Part shown: one piece after another, positions 6,308 to 14,874 of the stretch
How positions within the stretch are numbered: position 1 is the first letter of the stretch
How the letters are laid out: every line of letters starts with the position of its first letter
NCBI GenBank assembly: GCA_018384055.1
Contig: JAHAZL010000034.1
Coordinates: forward strand, 1-30,558
Reading direction: 5' to 3'
Source of the DNA: Treponema sp.
GTDB lineage: Bacteria; Spirochaetota; Spirochaetia; Treponematales; Treponemataceae
DNA length: 30,558 bases
Program-made: the position numbers and the translations under genes
The notes under the pieces: generated by a model
What the model saw: the letters and a program-made list of their open reading frames with translations, nothing else
What the model was told of the DNA's origin: nothing
The model's database searches: none

Positions 6308-8542
6308 ATGATTAAACTTTGGGAAACAGGAGCATTCCTTGAGAACGGAAAGCTTGTTCCACAGGCTGAATTCAAAGGCGCTGCAAAGGAAGACGCAGCA
6401 AAAAACACAATGGCTTACTCAATTCTTCAGAAGCACAATACATCTGGAGACGCTGCAAAGCTCAAGATTAAGTTTGACAAGATCACATCACACGACATCA
6501 CTTATGTTGGAATCATTCAGACAGCACGCGCATCTGGTCTTGAAAAGTTTCCTCTCCCTTATGTTCTTACAAACTGCCACAACTCTCTATGCGCAGTAGG
6601 AGGAACAATCAACGACGACGACCACATGTTTGGTTTGACATGTGCACAGAAATACGGCGGAATCTATGTTCCTCCACACCAGGCTGTCATCCACCAGTAC
6701 GCACGCGAAATGATGGCAACCTGCGGCGGCATGATCCTTGGTTCTGACAGCCACACACGCTACGGTGCCCTCGGTACAATGGCCATCGGTGAAGGCGGCG
6801 GTGAACTTGCAAAGCAGCTTCTTGGAAAGACATACGATGTTAACATGCCAGGCGTTGTTGCAGTTTACATGACCGGAACTACTCGCCCAGGAGTTGGACC
6901 ACAGGACGTTGCAATCGCAATCATCGGTGCTGTTTTTAACAACGGATACGTTAAGAACAAGGTTATGGAATTTCTTGGACCTGGTGTTGCAAACCTCAGC
7001 GCAGAATTCCGCATCGGCATCGATGTAATGACAACAGAAACAACATGTCTTTCTTCAATCTGGACGACAGACGAAAAGATCCGTGAATTCTATGCACTTC
7101 ACGGCCGCGAAAATGACTACTCAAAGGTTGAACCAAATGGCGTTGCATACTACGACGGCGTAATCGAAGTTGATCTTGATAAAATCGAACCAATGATCGC
7201 CCTTCCATTCCACCCAAGCAACGCATACACAATCGACTTCGTAAACAAGAACCTTAAGGATGTTCTCCACGAAACTGAAGAACGCGCAAAGGTTTCTTTC
7301 GGCGACAAGGTGAACTTCAATCTTACAAACAAAATCATCGACGGCAAGCTTTATGTTGACCAGGGTGTCATCGCAGGCTGTGCAGGCGGAAGCTACGAAA
7401 ACATCGTTGCGGCAGCTGACATCCTCAAGGGAAAGAACACAGGCAACGACAAGTTCTACCTTAGCGTATATCCTGCTTCAACACCAATCTACATGGACCT
7501 TATGAAGAACGGTGCCGCAGTTGAACTTATGAAGGCAGGTGCCATCGTCAAGACAGCATTCTGCGGACCATGTTTCGGTGCAGGCGATACACCAGCCAAC
7601 GGTGCCCTTTCTATCCGTCACTCAACAAGAAACTTCCCTAACCGCGAAGGTTCAAAGATCCAGAACGGACAGATTTCTTCTGTTGCACTTATGGATGCAC
7701 GCTCTATTGCAGCAACAGCCGCAAACAAGGGCTTCCTTACAGCAGCCACAGACTTTGACAGGGATTACTCAAACAAGAAATATTTCTTTGACAAAACAAT
7801 CTACGAAACACGCATCTACGACAGCAAGGGAGTTGCTCATCCGGAACAGGAAATCCAGTTTGGTCCAAACATCAAGGACTGGCCACAGATGGAAGCTCTA
7901 GGCGACAACCTCCTCGTAAAGGTAGTTTCGGAAATCCACGACCCGGTTACAACAACAGACGAACTCATTCCTTCCGGAGAAACTTCTTCATTCCGCTCTA
8001 ACCCGTTGGGTCTTGCAGAGTTCACACTCAGCCGCAAGGATCCTTCTTATGTTGGACGCGCAAAGGCTGTTCGTGACAGGGCAGATGAGGTAAAGGCAGA
8101 AATTGAAAATGTATGCAAGGCACTCAACGTTAAGCCTTCAGACGTTCAGGTTGGATCTACAATCTACGCCGTAAAGCCAGGTGACGGTTCTGCACGCGAA
8201 CAGGCTGCATCATGCCAGAGGGTTCTCGGAGCTTCCGCAAACATTGCATGTGAATATGCAACAAAGCGCTACCGTTCTAACCTTATGAACTGGGGTATGC
8301 TTCCATTCCTCTACAAGAGTGGAAATCAGGATGCTACAACAAAGCTTCCTTTCGCAAACGGCGATTGGGTTTACATTCCAAATGTAAAGAAGCAGGTTGC
8401 AGAAAAGGCAGATTCTTACAAGGCTTATGCTGTAAACCCATCAGGCAAAGTTACAGAATTTGAACTTACAACTGGAGACATGACAGACGACGAACGCAAG
8501 ATCATCCTCGCAGGTTGTCTCATCAACTTCTACAAGGCTTAA
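6308..8542 (+). CDS. Aconitase-superfamily hydratase (YbhJ/AcnA-like)
   Basis: Fe-S hydro-lyase, 744 aa. The [4Fe-4S] ligands appear as C358 (AGCAGGSYEN) and C419/C422 (FCGPCFGAG). Other family landmarks are GSDSHTRYGALGTMAIGEGGGELAKQLLG early on and the region NFPNREGSKIQNGQ. In citrate-cycle aconitases the first ligand usually sits in SCTNSSYED; here it is GCAGGSYEN, closer to the uncharacterised hydratase branch that includes E. coli YbhJ, so the substrate should not be assumed to be citrate. The start has a GAGGTCGAGG ribosome site. The gene stands alone, divergent from the symporter, with no other citrate-cycle gene in the window. Confidence 0.9.
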   Translation: MIKLWETGAFLENGKLVPQAEFKGAAKEDAAKNTMAYSILQKHNTSGDAAKLKIKFDKITSHDITYVGIIQTARASGLEKFPLPYVLTNCHNSLCAVGGTINDDDHMFGLTCAQKYGGIYVPPHQAVIHQYAREMMATCGGMILGSDSHTRYGALGTMAIGEGGGELAKQLLGKTYDVNMPGVVAVYMTGTTRPGVGPQDVAIAIIGAVFNNGYVKNKVMEFLGPGVANLSAEFRIGIDVMTTETTCLSSIWTTDEKIREFYALHGRENDYSKVEPNGVAYYDGVIEVDLDKIEPMIALPFHPSNAYTIDFVNKNLKDVLHETEERAKVSFGDKVNFNLTNKIIDGKLYVDQGVIAGCAGGSYENIVAAADILKGKNTGNDKFYLSVYPASTPIYMDLMKNGAAVELMKAGAIVKTAFCGPCFGAGDTPANGALSIRHSTRNFPNREGSKIQNGQISSVALMDARSIAATAANKGFLTAATDFDRDYSNKKYFFDKTIYETRIYDSKGVAHPEQEIQFGPNIKDWPQMEALGDNLLVKVVSEIHDPVTTTDELIPSGETSSFRSNPLGLAEFTLSRKDPSYVGRAKAVRDRADEVKAEIENVCKALNVKPSDVQVGSTIYAVKPGDGSAREQAASCQRVLGASANIACEYATKRYRSNLMNWGMLPFLYKSGNQDATTKLPFANGDWVYIPNVKKQVAEKADSYKAYAVNPSGKVTEFELTTGDMTDDERKIILAGCLINFYKA

Positions 8543-8584
8543 ATAACCGGCATAAACAACGAAGGGGCTGTCCAGTAAGTATGA

Positions 8585-8609
8585 GTCATTGCCGTGCTCG
8601 ACACGGCAA
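8585..8609. repeat. Palindromic intergenic repeat candidate
   Basis: TTGCCGTG/CACGGCAA (8589-8596 and 8602-8609, loop CTCGA) preceded by GTCATT and followed by ACCTC. The layout (TCATTGCC...GGCAAnCTC) resembles dispersed REP-like palindromes seen in many genomes. There is only one copy in the window, so its status rests on inference. Confidence 0.5.
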
Positions 8610-8627
8610 CCTCTTGTATTGCAATTA

Positions 8628-8667
8628 AATGACACTTTTTGAACTTATTGGTCATTCCCTTTTTTTT
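8628..8667 (+). terminator. Weak intrinsic terminator after the hydratase gene
   Basis: AATGAC (8628-8633) and GTCATT (8651-8656) with a 17-nt loop, then CCC and an eight-T run. The stem is short; the first arm could instead pair with GTCATT at 8585-8590. Confidence 0.4.
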
Positions 8668-9151
8668 ATTCAAGAACCAGATCAACAACCTCAGCATCAC
8701 AGGCCTTTACAAGGTCTGCAGGTGTCATGGTCAACTGGATTCCGCGCTGTCCACCGCTTATGTTTATTTTTTCCTGCGACATTACGGAACTGTCAATGAA
8801 GGTACGGAACTTTCTTTTCATTCCTACTGGAGAACAACCGCCACGAACATATCCTGTCAAAGCCAAAAGTTCTTCCTGCTTTACTGGAGTTACTTCCTTT
8901 GCTCCGCAGGCATTGCGGGCTTTTTTTAAATTGATTTCGTGTACTGCACTCTGACAGAAAACTACGATTTCCTTTGAATCTGTTCTAAATACAATAGTCT
9001 TGAAAACAGATTCAGGAGCAACTCCTAGCTTTTCCGCTGTTCTTTCTGCGGCTCCTTTGGCAAGTTCGTGTTCGCCGTCATCATCATACTCTTTTGCTTC
9101 GTAAGGTATTTTCAACCCGTCAAGGATTCTCATTGCATTTGTCTTTTTCAT
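8666..9151 (-). CDS. ybaK: YbaK/EbsC-type aminoacyl-tRNA deacylase
   Basis: Hydrolyses mischarged tRNA, typically Cys-tRNA(Pro), as a trans-editing factor. The 161-aa product starting at MKKTNAMRIL matches the length of E. coli YbaK. Family segments include KTIVF with the conserved Lys (about residue 50), YVRGGCSPVGMKRKF and SGGQRGIQLTM. A start 21 nt further up (9172, MSGSNFF) is possible but would lie inside the loop of a hairpin; ATG 9151 directly abuts a run of seven U's. No Shine-Dalgarno is obvious for either. It lies downstream of the SPOR gene on the same strand. Confidence 0.9.
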   Translation of the reverse strand: MKKTNAMRILDGLKIPYEAKEYDDDGEHELAKGAAERTAEKLGVAPESVFKTIVFRTDSKEIVVFCQSAVHEINLKKARNACGAKEVTPVKQEELLALTGYVRGGCSPVGMKRKFRTFIDSSVMSQEKINISGGQRGIQLTMTPADLVKACDAEVVDLVLE

Positions 9152-9185
9152 AAAAAAATTACTGCCTGACATTACTATCAGGCAG
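9152..9185 (-). terminator. Terminator of the SPOR gene abutting the ybaK start
   Basis: Minus strand: CTGCCTGA (9185-9178), 8-nt loop, TCAGGCAG (9169-9162), then TAATTTTTTT. The U-tract is followed immediately by the ybaK ATG, so read-through and ybaK translation are linked. Confidence 0.7.
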
Positions 9186-9211
9186 CCTCATATTGGAATT
9201 AGGATTTGTTT

Positions 9212-10153
9212 TTATTTTGAAGTATTTGTAACAAATGTACCGTTCTTTGCGAACTGTGGCATTTCGTCTATGCGCTTCTTCCAGTAGTCAGCTTCACCCT
9301 TTGTTGTGTAAGGTCCTACACGGAGTCGGAAGTGAAGTTCACCCTTTGCATCAGTGAAAGTAAATACTTCGCACTGGATTTTCTTTTCTTCAAGGATAGC
9401 CTTTGCTTCATCAGCATTTTTCTTTGCGCTGTATGATGCACACTGAACCCAGAATCTATCAGGCACTTTTTCTGTTGCTGCAGAAGATTTTACAGTTGCG
9501 CTTGCCTTTGGCTTGCTTGTTGAAACAGTGTTTACTGGAGCAGTCTTCTTTCCAGAAACAGGAGCCTTCTTAACTGTTGTCGTCTTGTTGCTTGATGCCT
9601 TTGCAACAACAGGTTCATCATTATATCTGTTTTCAATAAGAACATCTGTAGTTTCAATATTGCGTTTTACTGTATTTGTTTCCCTGATTGCAACTTCAGC
9701 AGCTTGGTTTTTTGCTGTAACTGCTGGAGTTTTTGCTACGGGAGCACTTTCGGCAGGTTCCAAAGCGCCGTCAGCATTAAGGTCAATGGTTGAAGGTCCT
9801 TCAGCGCCAATTGTATAGACATTTGTATTGCCTGTAGCAATCAATGTCATGTTTTCAATCTGAGTTGTTCCTTCTGCAGGAGCTGCCACTGAATCAGTAA
9901 CTGATGGAGTTTCCAAAACTGGTTCATCCTTCTTCTCTTCAACTGCAGGACTTGATATAGAATTTGCAAGGAAATCTTCCCTTCTGCTCTGTGCAACTTC
10001 AGGAGACATCCAAACTGTTCCCTTTTCGTTCTGAACGATGGCTGTAGTATCTTTTTTGGCATCTCCAGAATGTATGATTACAGCTGTTCCGATAACAACG
10101 AGCAAAAATATTCCAGCTGCAAGTACAATCCAAATTGTTCTTTTCTGTTCCAT
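9212..10153 (-). CDS. Membrane-anchored SPOR-domain protein
   Basis: 313 aa. A short cytosolic N-terminus is followed by one transmembrane helix (about residues 8-28, IWIVLAAGIFLLVVIGTAVI), then a long low-complexity linker rich in Ala, Thr, Pro, Val and Lys (to about residue 230), and a C-terminal SPOR domain (about residues 232-308) with RFWVQCASYSAKKNADEAK and FRLRVGPYTTKGEADYW. SPOR domains bind denuded peptidoglycan at division sites, so a role in cell separation or wall maintenance is likely. It has an AGGGGATA ribosome site and is followed by a terminator. It sits between coaE and ybaK on the same strand; no division gene is adjacent. Confidence 0.88.
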   Translation of the reverse strand: MEQKRTIWIVLAAGIFLLVVIGTAVIIHSGDAKKDTTAIVQNEKGTVWMSPEVAQSRREDFLANSISSPAVEEKKDEPVLETPSVTDSVAAPAEGTTQIENMTLIATGNTNVYTIGAEGPSTIDLNADGALEPAESAPVAKTPAVTAKNQAAEVAIRETNTVKRNIETTDVLIENRYNDEPVVAKASSNKTTTVKKAPVSGKKTAPVNTVSTSKPKASATVKSSAATEKVPDRFWVQCASYSAKKNADEAKAILEEKKIQCEVFTFTDAKGELHFRLRVGPYTTKGEADYWKKRIDEMPQFAKNGTFVTNTSK

Positions 10154-10165
10154 ATCTTATCCCCT

Positions 10166-10198
10166 ACTGACGCAGAAATTAAAAATGCAGGCGTCAGT
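10166..10198. repeat. Inverted repeat in the SPOR gene leader
   Basis: ACTGACGC (10166-10173) and GCGTCAGT (10191-10198), 17-nt spacer, just upstream of the ribosome site of the SPOR gene. It could be an operator or a leader hairpin; purpose unknown. Confidence 0.35.
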
Positions 10199-10235
10199 TT
10201 CCATACATAGATTATCGGAACTTTAAAATTATAAA

Positions 10236-10847
10236 TTAGCAATTAGTAAACAGGTTTATAATTTTTCTCTGAAGGCACTTTTTTGTACAGAAATTGAAAA
10301 TTCTGAAGATTTTCACTCCGGTAGCCCTGTATGCAGAATACAATCCCTTCTGACTCTTGAATCGTGCAAGTATAAGGCTGAACTTCATTTCATCGCGTTT
10401 TTTTGCACGAATCAACCTTACAAACCATGGGCAATCAACATAGATAATTGCATCCATCCTCTTGATTACCGGCACTTTATATAGAACGGTTGCGTTTACA
10501 ATAACATTTTTGTACTTGTTTTCTTCTATGAAAGAATTAATCAGGGAAGTAATTTCCGGATAGACAATGGCTTCCTGCCTTGCAACAAGCTCGTCATTTC
10601 CAAAAATAAGGGCACCAAGATTTCGGCGGATTATGTTACCTTTTTCATCAACAAGCTGAATTCCTTTCTGGCGGGCAAGTTCACCAAAATTTTCGATTAT
10701 TCTGGCCGTTGAGTTTTCCACTGCCCTATGACCGACTACATCAGCATCAATGGAAACAAAAGGTTTTCCATTGACAACCTGTTTTTCAATGAGGGAAGAA
10801 ACAAAATTTTTACCCGCAGCCATAGGACCCGTGACGCAAATTACCAT
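10236..10847 (-). CDS. coaE: Dephospho-CoA kinase
   Basis: Last step of coenzyme A synthesis: phosphorylates the 3'-OH of dephospho-CoA. 203 aa from ATG 10847 (MVICVTGP). Visible are a P-loop variant GPMAAGKN (Asn where Ser/Thr is usual), DADVVGH, and the family's C-terminal ARFKSQKGLYSAYRATG. The open frame extends six codons upstream to MGGIPL, but ATG 10847 overlaps the polA stop as TGATG, a translational-coupling arrangement, and is preferred. The tail after residue 185 is basic and unconserved-looking. Co-transcription with polA is likely. The unusual P-loop makes the assignment slightly less certain than for a canonical CoaE. Confidence 0.85.
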   Translation of the reverse strand: MVICVTGPMAAGKNFVSSLIEKQVVNGKPFVSIDADVVGHRAVENSTARIIENFGELARQKGIQLVDEKGNIIRRNLGALIFGNDELVARQEAIVYPEITSLINSFIEENKYKNVIVNATVLYKVPVIKRMDAIIYVDCPWFVRLIRAKKRDEMKFSLILARFKSQKGLYSAYRATGVKIFRIFNFCTKKCLQRKIINLFTNC

Positions 10848-13669
10848 CAGTGGAATTCCCCCCAATTCTTGCCGTATTCTATGCTTACCCGGAGAGGCAC
10901 ATTGAGTTTGAAGGCATTTTCCATTTCAGTCTGAATGAGTTCAATTGCTTTCTTTACTTCCGATTCATCTTCTGGACATTCAAATATAAGCTCATCGTGA
11001 ACCTGAAGGAGCATTTTCAGAGGGCTTCCAGTTTCCTTTATTTTTGCCGCAACATTGATCATTGCTGTTTTAACAATGTCTGCTGCACTACCCTGGATTG
11101 GAGTGTTGATGGCAATTCTTTCAGCTCCCTGAAGAACCATTTTGTTTGAAGACCTGATTTCGGGAATGTAACGGCGTCTTCCAGTTATTGTTTCAACATA
11201 ACCGTTGGCCTTTGCATTTTCCTTTGTATCGTCCAGAAATTTCTTAACGGAACTGTAGGTCCTGAAATACTGATCGATGAAATTCTTTGCTTCAGTGCGG
11301 CTGATGTTAAGTTCGTTGGCAAGGCGGAAAGCACTCATACCGTACATAACCCCAAAGTTTACGGTCTTTGCAAAGCGGCGCTGTTCCGGAGTAACTTCAT
11401 CCGGACTTATATTGTACACAAGGGCGGCCGTTGATTTATGGACATCAATACCGTTGATGAAAGCACTGCTCAAATTACTGTCACCGCTCAAATGGGCAAG
11501 GACAACCAGTTCAATCTGAGAATAGTCTGCGGAAATCAAAACCATGCCGGGCATTGCAGTAAAGGCAGATCTGATTCTTCTTCCCCCATCATCACGAACA
11601 GGAATGTTCTGAAGGTTTGGATCGCGGCTTGAAAGTCGTCCCGTTGCAGTTCCTGTCTGAAGGAAAGAAGTATGGAGTCTTCCGTTTTTGTCGGCAAGGA
11701 CCGGAAGGGCTTCAACATAAGTTGACTGAAGTTTTGTGTAGGAACGATAATCGAGGATCGCCTTTGGAAGAGGATCATCTGTAGATTCCGCAAGTTCTTC
11801 AAGAACTGCAGTATCAGTACTGTAGCCTGTCTTTGTTTTCTTTGCAGTCTTAAAGCCTTTTTCTTCAAAAAGAACTGTCTGAAGCTGCTTTGTTGAAGCA
11901 ATATTGAACTCGTGCCCTGCAAGACCGTGTATTTCCTTTTCCTTGTCTTCAATAAGTTTTTTAAGTTCTATGCTGTATTGGTTGAGGGCACTGTTATCAA
12001 GATGAATGCCTTCAAGTTCCATGGAAACAAGAACAGGAAGAACTTTCATTTCCATTTCAAATAATACATCCAGATTGTTTTCGGATATCTGTTTTCTGAA
12101 AATTTCATAGAGCTGGAATGTAAAGTCACTGTCTTCCGCACCATATTCTGCAGCCTGCTCAAGGGGAACATCTGCAAAAGTCTGCCCCTTCTTTACCAGA
12201 TCTTTGAATTCTATTCCCTTGAGTCCAAGCCTTGTTTCTCCAAGGTATTCAAGACTGAAGGGAGATTTTCCAGAAGCACCAGGATTCAAAAGCCACGCAG
12301 CAACCATGGTGTCAAAGAGGCTGCAGGAAAGTTCTTCTTCAAAACCATTGCTCTTCAATATTTCAATGTCGAATTTTGCATTGTGCATTATGACCGTAAC
12401 ATCAGGATTGCAGAAGATTCTTTTGAGTTCTTTAAAACAGTCATTTTTTGCAATTGTTGGAGGTGCAAACATTCCGCCAGCAAGGACAACAGGTACATAG
12501 ATACCTTCCCCCCTTTTATAGCTGAGACTGAATCCAATTAGGTTTGCCTTGTATGTTTCAAGTCCGTCAGTTTCAGTATCAAATGCAATGTTCTTTTCTT
12601 TCGAAGAAAGGAAACCGTCAACAAAAGAAGCAAGTTCAGAAAGAACTGTAATAGCCCTGTAATTTCCCTTGTTCTGCTTTACTTCAGCAGCAACTTCTTC
12701 CTGAGGAAGCTCTTTGAGTTCTGCAGACTTTTTATTCTCTGTTGCGTCACTTTCTTCTGAAACAGACTTTCCGCCACTTACAGAATCATAGGCTTTGGCT
12801 GCGGCATAGGCACCGTATTTTGAAAGGGCTTTTGCACAGGCAGAAAAATCATTTGTTGCAGTGGAGAATTTTTCAAAATCAATTTCAACGGGAACATTGT
12901 CAACAAGTCTTATAAGGTCCCTGGATTTACCCGCATTCTCCCAGTCGCTGCGGATTTTGTCACCCAAAGCACCCTTAATTTCTGCACGGTGCTCGCCAAT
13001 TCCGTCCAGGGAACCGTATTCATTCAAAAGCTTCAATGCCGTCTTTTCGCCGACGCCTTTGACGCCTGGAACATTATCAGCTGTATCACCAACAAGGGAA
13101 AGGTAATCAAGAATCAGTTCAGGTCCAATGCCCCACTTTTCCTTTACTTCCTCTATGCCTATGGTCTCCCAACCGCCATTTGATTTGTCCGGCTGCATTT
13201 CCCTGCAGGTTTCAGTTACAAGTTGAAGAAGGTCCTTGTCACCGCTTAGGATACGACATTCACGGTTTTCTTCTGCACACTTTCTTGCAACAGTAGCAAT
13301 GATGTCATCAGCTTCATAGGAATCTTCACGAAGTACTGGAACACCAAAAGCTTCAAGAATTTCTTCAATCCAGGGAACCTGTGCATGAAGGTCTTCCGGT
13401 GTCTTTGCACGGTTTGCCTTGTATTCAGGGAACATGTCGTGCCTGAAAGTTTTAGTGCAGGAATCAAAAGCAGCAGCAAGATATGCAGGCTTGTATTTAT
13501 CCAACAGAGCCTTTAGGTTCCTGAAAAATATTACGACGGCACTTATGTTCTCACCCTTTGAATTTGTAAGAGGATGGTTCATCATGGCGAAGTATGCCCT
13601 GTAAATAAGCCCATAAGAATCGATTATGTAAACAGTATTATTTTTATCCATATTCATAGTATACAACAT
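10847..13669 (-). CDS. polA: DNA polymerase I
   Basis: Replication and repair polymerase. 940 aa in three domains: a 5'-3' exonuclease (about 1-290: YEADDIIATVA, LSGDKDLLQLV, the helix-hairpin-helix TADNVPGVKGVGEKTA); a 3'-5' exonuclease with acidic residues retained (IAFDTETDGLE, MHNAKFDIEIL, YGAEDSDFTFQLY), so proofreading is probably active; and family A polymerase motifs A (SADYSQIELVVLAHLSGD), B (RRFAKTVNFGVMYGMSAF) and C (QVHDELIFEC). Start choice is open: ATG 13669 has AAAGGA 8 nt upstream, whereas ATG 13651 (MDKNNTVYII) has a TATACT 6 nt upstream and better matches usual PolA N-termini. coaE overlaps its stop by one base. Confidence 0.97.
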   Translation of the reverse strand: MLYTMNMDKNNTVYIIDSYGLIYRAYFAMMNHPLTNSKGENISAVVIFFRNLKALLDKYKPAYLAAAFDSCTKTFRHDMFPEYKANRAKTPEDLHAQVPWIEEILEAFGVPVLREDSYEADDIIATVARKCAEENRECRILSGDKDLLQLVTETCREMQPDKSNGGWETIGIEEVKEKWGIGPELILDYLSLVGDTADNVPGVKGVGEKTALKLLNEYGSLDGIGEHRAEIKGALGDKIRSDWENAGKSRDLIRLVDNVPVEIDFEKFSTATNDFSACAKALSKYGAYAAAKAYDSVSGGKSVSEESDATENKKSAELKELPQEEVAAEVKQNKGNYRAITVLSELASFVDGFLSSKEKNIAFDTETDGLETYKANLIGFSLSYKRGEGIYVPVVLAGGMFAPPTIAKNDCFKELKRIFCNPDVTVIMHNAKFDIEILKSNGFEEELSCSLFDTMVAAWLLNPGASGKSPFSLEYLGETRLGLKGIEFKDLVKKGQTFADVPLEQAAEYGAEDSDFTFQLYEIFRKQISENNLDVLFEMEMKVLPVLVSMELEGIHLDNSALNQYSIELKKLIEDKEKEIHGLAGHEFNIASTKQLQTVLFEEKGFKTAKKTKTGYSTDTAVLEELAESTDDPLPKAILDYRSYTKLQSTYVEALPVLADKNGRLHTSFLQTGTATGRLSSRDPNLQNIPVRDDGGRRIRSAFTAMPGMVLISADYSQIELVVLAHLSGDSNLSSAFINGIDVHKSTAALVYNISPDEVTPEQRRFAKTVNFGVMYGMSAFRLANELNISRTEAKNFIDQYFRTYSSVKKFLDDTKENAKANGYVETITGRRRYIPEIRSSNKMVLQGAERIAINTPIQGSAADIVKTAMINVAAKIKETGSPLKMLLQVHDELIFECPEDESEVKKAIELIQTEMENAFKLNVPLRVSIEYGKNWGEFH

Positions 13670-13712
13670 AATAATTTTCCTTTACACTGTCATTATAAGT
13701 GCTGGGATATTC

Positions 13713-14798
13713 ATGATAAAATTATTTTTTAAAATTAGTGTTTCCATTGCAGCATTCATTTTTGCCGCTTTAATTACCTATGGATTATATTTAATCTTTT
13801 CATACAGTAGGATTCCAGACAATTTAACATTAAATGAAGAAGGATCATTCGGAAAAGAAAAAATTAATGCAGGTGTTCAACTAAGGATTACATCTGCAAA
13901 TCTTGGCTTCGGTGCCTACTCTCAAAATTTTTCTTTCTTTATGGACGGTGGCAAATACAGCTGGGCATTTTCAAAGGAAGAAGTAATCAAAAATATTACG
14001 GGCTCTGTAGATTCCATTGTAGATGAAAATGCCGACTTCATGCTTTTCCAGGAAGTTGACTTTGACGGAACAAGATCTCACCATGTAGATGAACGCAAAA
14101 TTATTTTTGAAAGATTAAAGGAAATGACCGGAAAAAACTTCAACAGTGTATTTGCCCAGAACTACGACAGTGCGTTTCTCTTCTGGCCTCCGGCACAACC
14201 CCACGGAGCAAACAAATCCGGATTGCTTTCTCTAACAGAATACAAATGTTCAGACTCTATAAGAAGATCTTTTCCCATTGAAACAGGGCTTTCTAAATTT
14301 CTTGATCTTGACCGCTGTTACTCCAAAACTCATATCGAAACAGACAACGGGAAACATCTGGTCCTTTACAATACACACATGAGTGCCTATACAACCAATG
14401 CCGAAACAAGCACAAGACAGATTGAAATGCTGAACAATGACATGATGGAAGAATACAGAAAGGGCAACTACATTTTATGCGGGGGAGACTTAAATAGAGA
14501 AGTACTGGAAGAAATGTCAAAATATTTTGGCTTTGAATCCAACGGCTTGAACTGGACAAAAACCTTTCCTTCTGAAAAACTCGATGCACACCTTAAGCTT
14601 ATACCACCGGTAAACCTGCAACATCCAATTCCTACAGTCCGAGATACAAAAGAGCCTTGGAACGGAAAAAACTTTGTAACCGTAATAGACGGGTTCATCG
14701 TTTCAGATAACATACAAGTAATCAAGGCTGATGTCATCGACAATGACTTTAAGTACAGCGACCACAATCCAATCTACATGGATTTTATTCTCAAATAG
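13713..14798 (+). CDS. Endonuclease/exonuclease/phosphatase-fold hydrolase, N-terminally anchored
   Basis: 361 aa. A hydrophobic N-terminal helix (about residues 4-30, FKISVSIAAFIFAALITYGL) is a signal or anchor, so the enzyme should act outside the cytosol. The EEP (DNase I-like) fold is shown by SANLGFG, FQEVDFDG, LYNTHMSAY, GGDLNRE, a late VIDGF and the terminal KYSDHNPIYMDF, which supply the metal-binding Asn/Glu and the catalytic His/Asp set. Substrate may be nucleic acid, inositol phosphate or sphingomyelin; the sequence does not decide. It is divergent from polA (43 bp between starts) and ends at a two-way terminator shared with ettA. Confidence 0.85.
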   Translation: MIKLFFKISVSIAAFIFAALITYGLYLIFSYSRIPDNLTLNEEGSFGKEKINAGVQLRITSANLGFGAYSQNFSFFMDGGKYSWAFSKEEVIKNITGSVDSIVDENADFMLFQEVDFDGTRSHHVDERKIIFERLKEMTGKNFNSVFAQNYDSAFLFWPPAQPHGANKSGLLSLTEYKCSDSIRRSFPIETGLSKFLDLDRCYSKTHIETDNGKHLVLYNTHMSAYTTNAETSTRQIEMLNNDMMEEYRKGNYILCGGDLNREVLEEMSKYFGFESNGLNWTKTFPSEKLDAHLKLIPPVNLQHPIPTVRDTKEPWNGKNFVTVIDGFIVSDNIQVIKADVIDNDFKYSDHNPIYMDFILK

Positions 14799-14814
14799 AA
14801 GATTCTGAATTAAA

Positions 14815-14859
14815 ATACAAAAAGGCCGTCAGAGACATGTCTCAGACAGCCTTATTTTT
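14815..14859. terminator. Two-way intrinsic terminator between the EEP gene and ettA
   Basis: Sixteen-step hairpin 14822-14853 with two mismatches (AAGGC.GTC.GAGACA against TGTCTC.GAC.GCCTT), A-rich on the left and ATTTTTC on the right. Confidence 0.85.
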
Positions 14860-14874
14860 CTACAGTTTATGAAA

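Noticed and set aside
9162..9185. Hairpin as a REP element
   Set aside because: It is followed by a U-tract on the minus strand and placed directly after a gene, so an intrinsic terminator explains it better.
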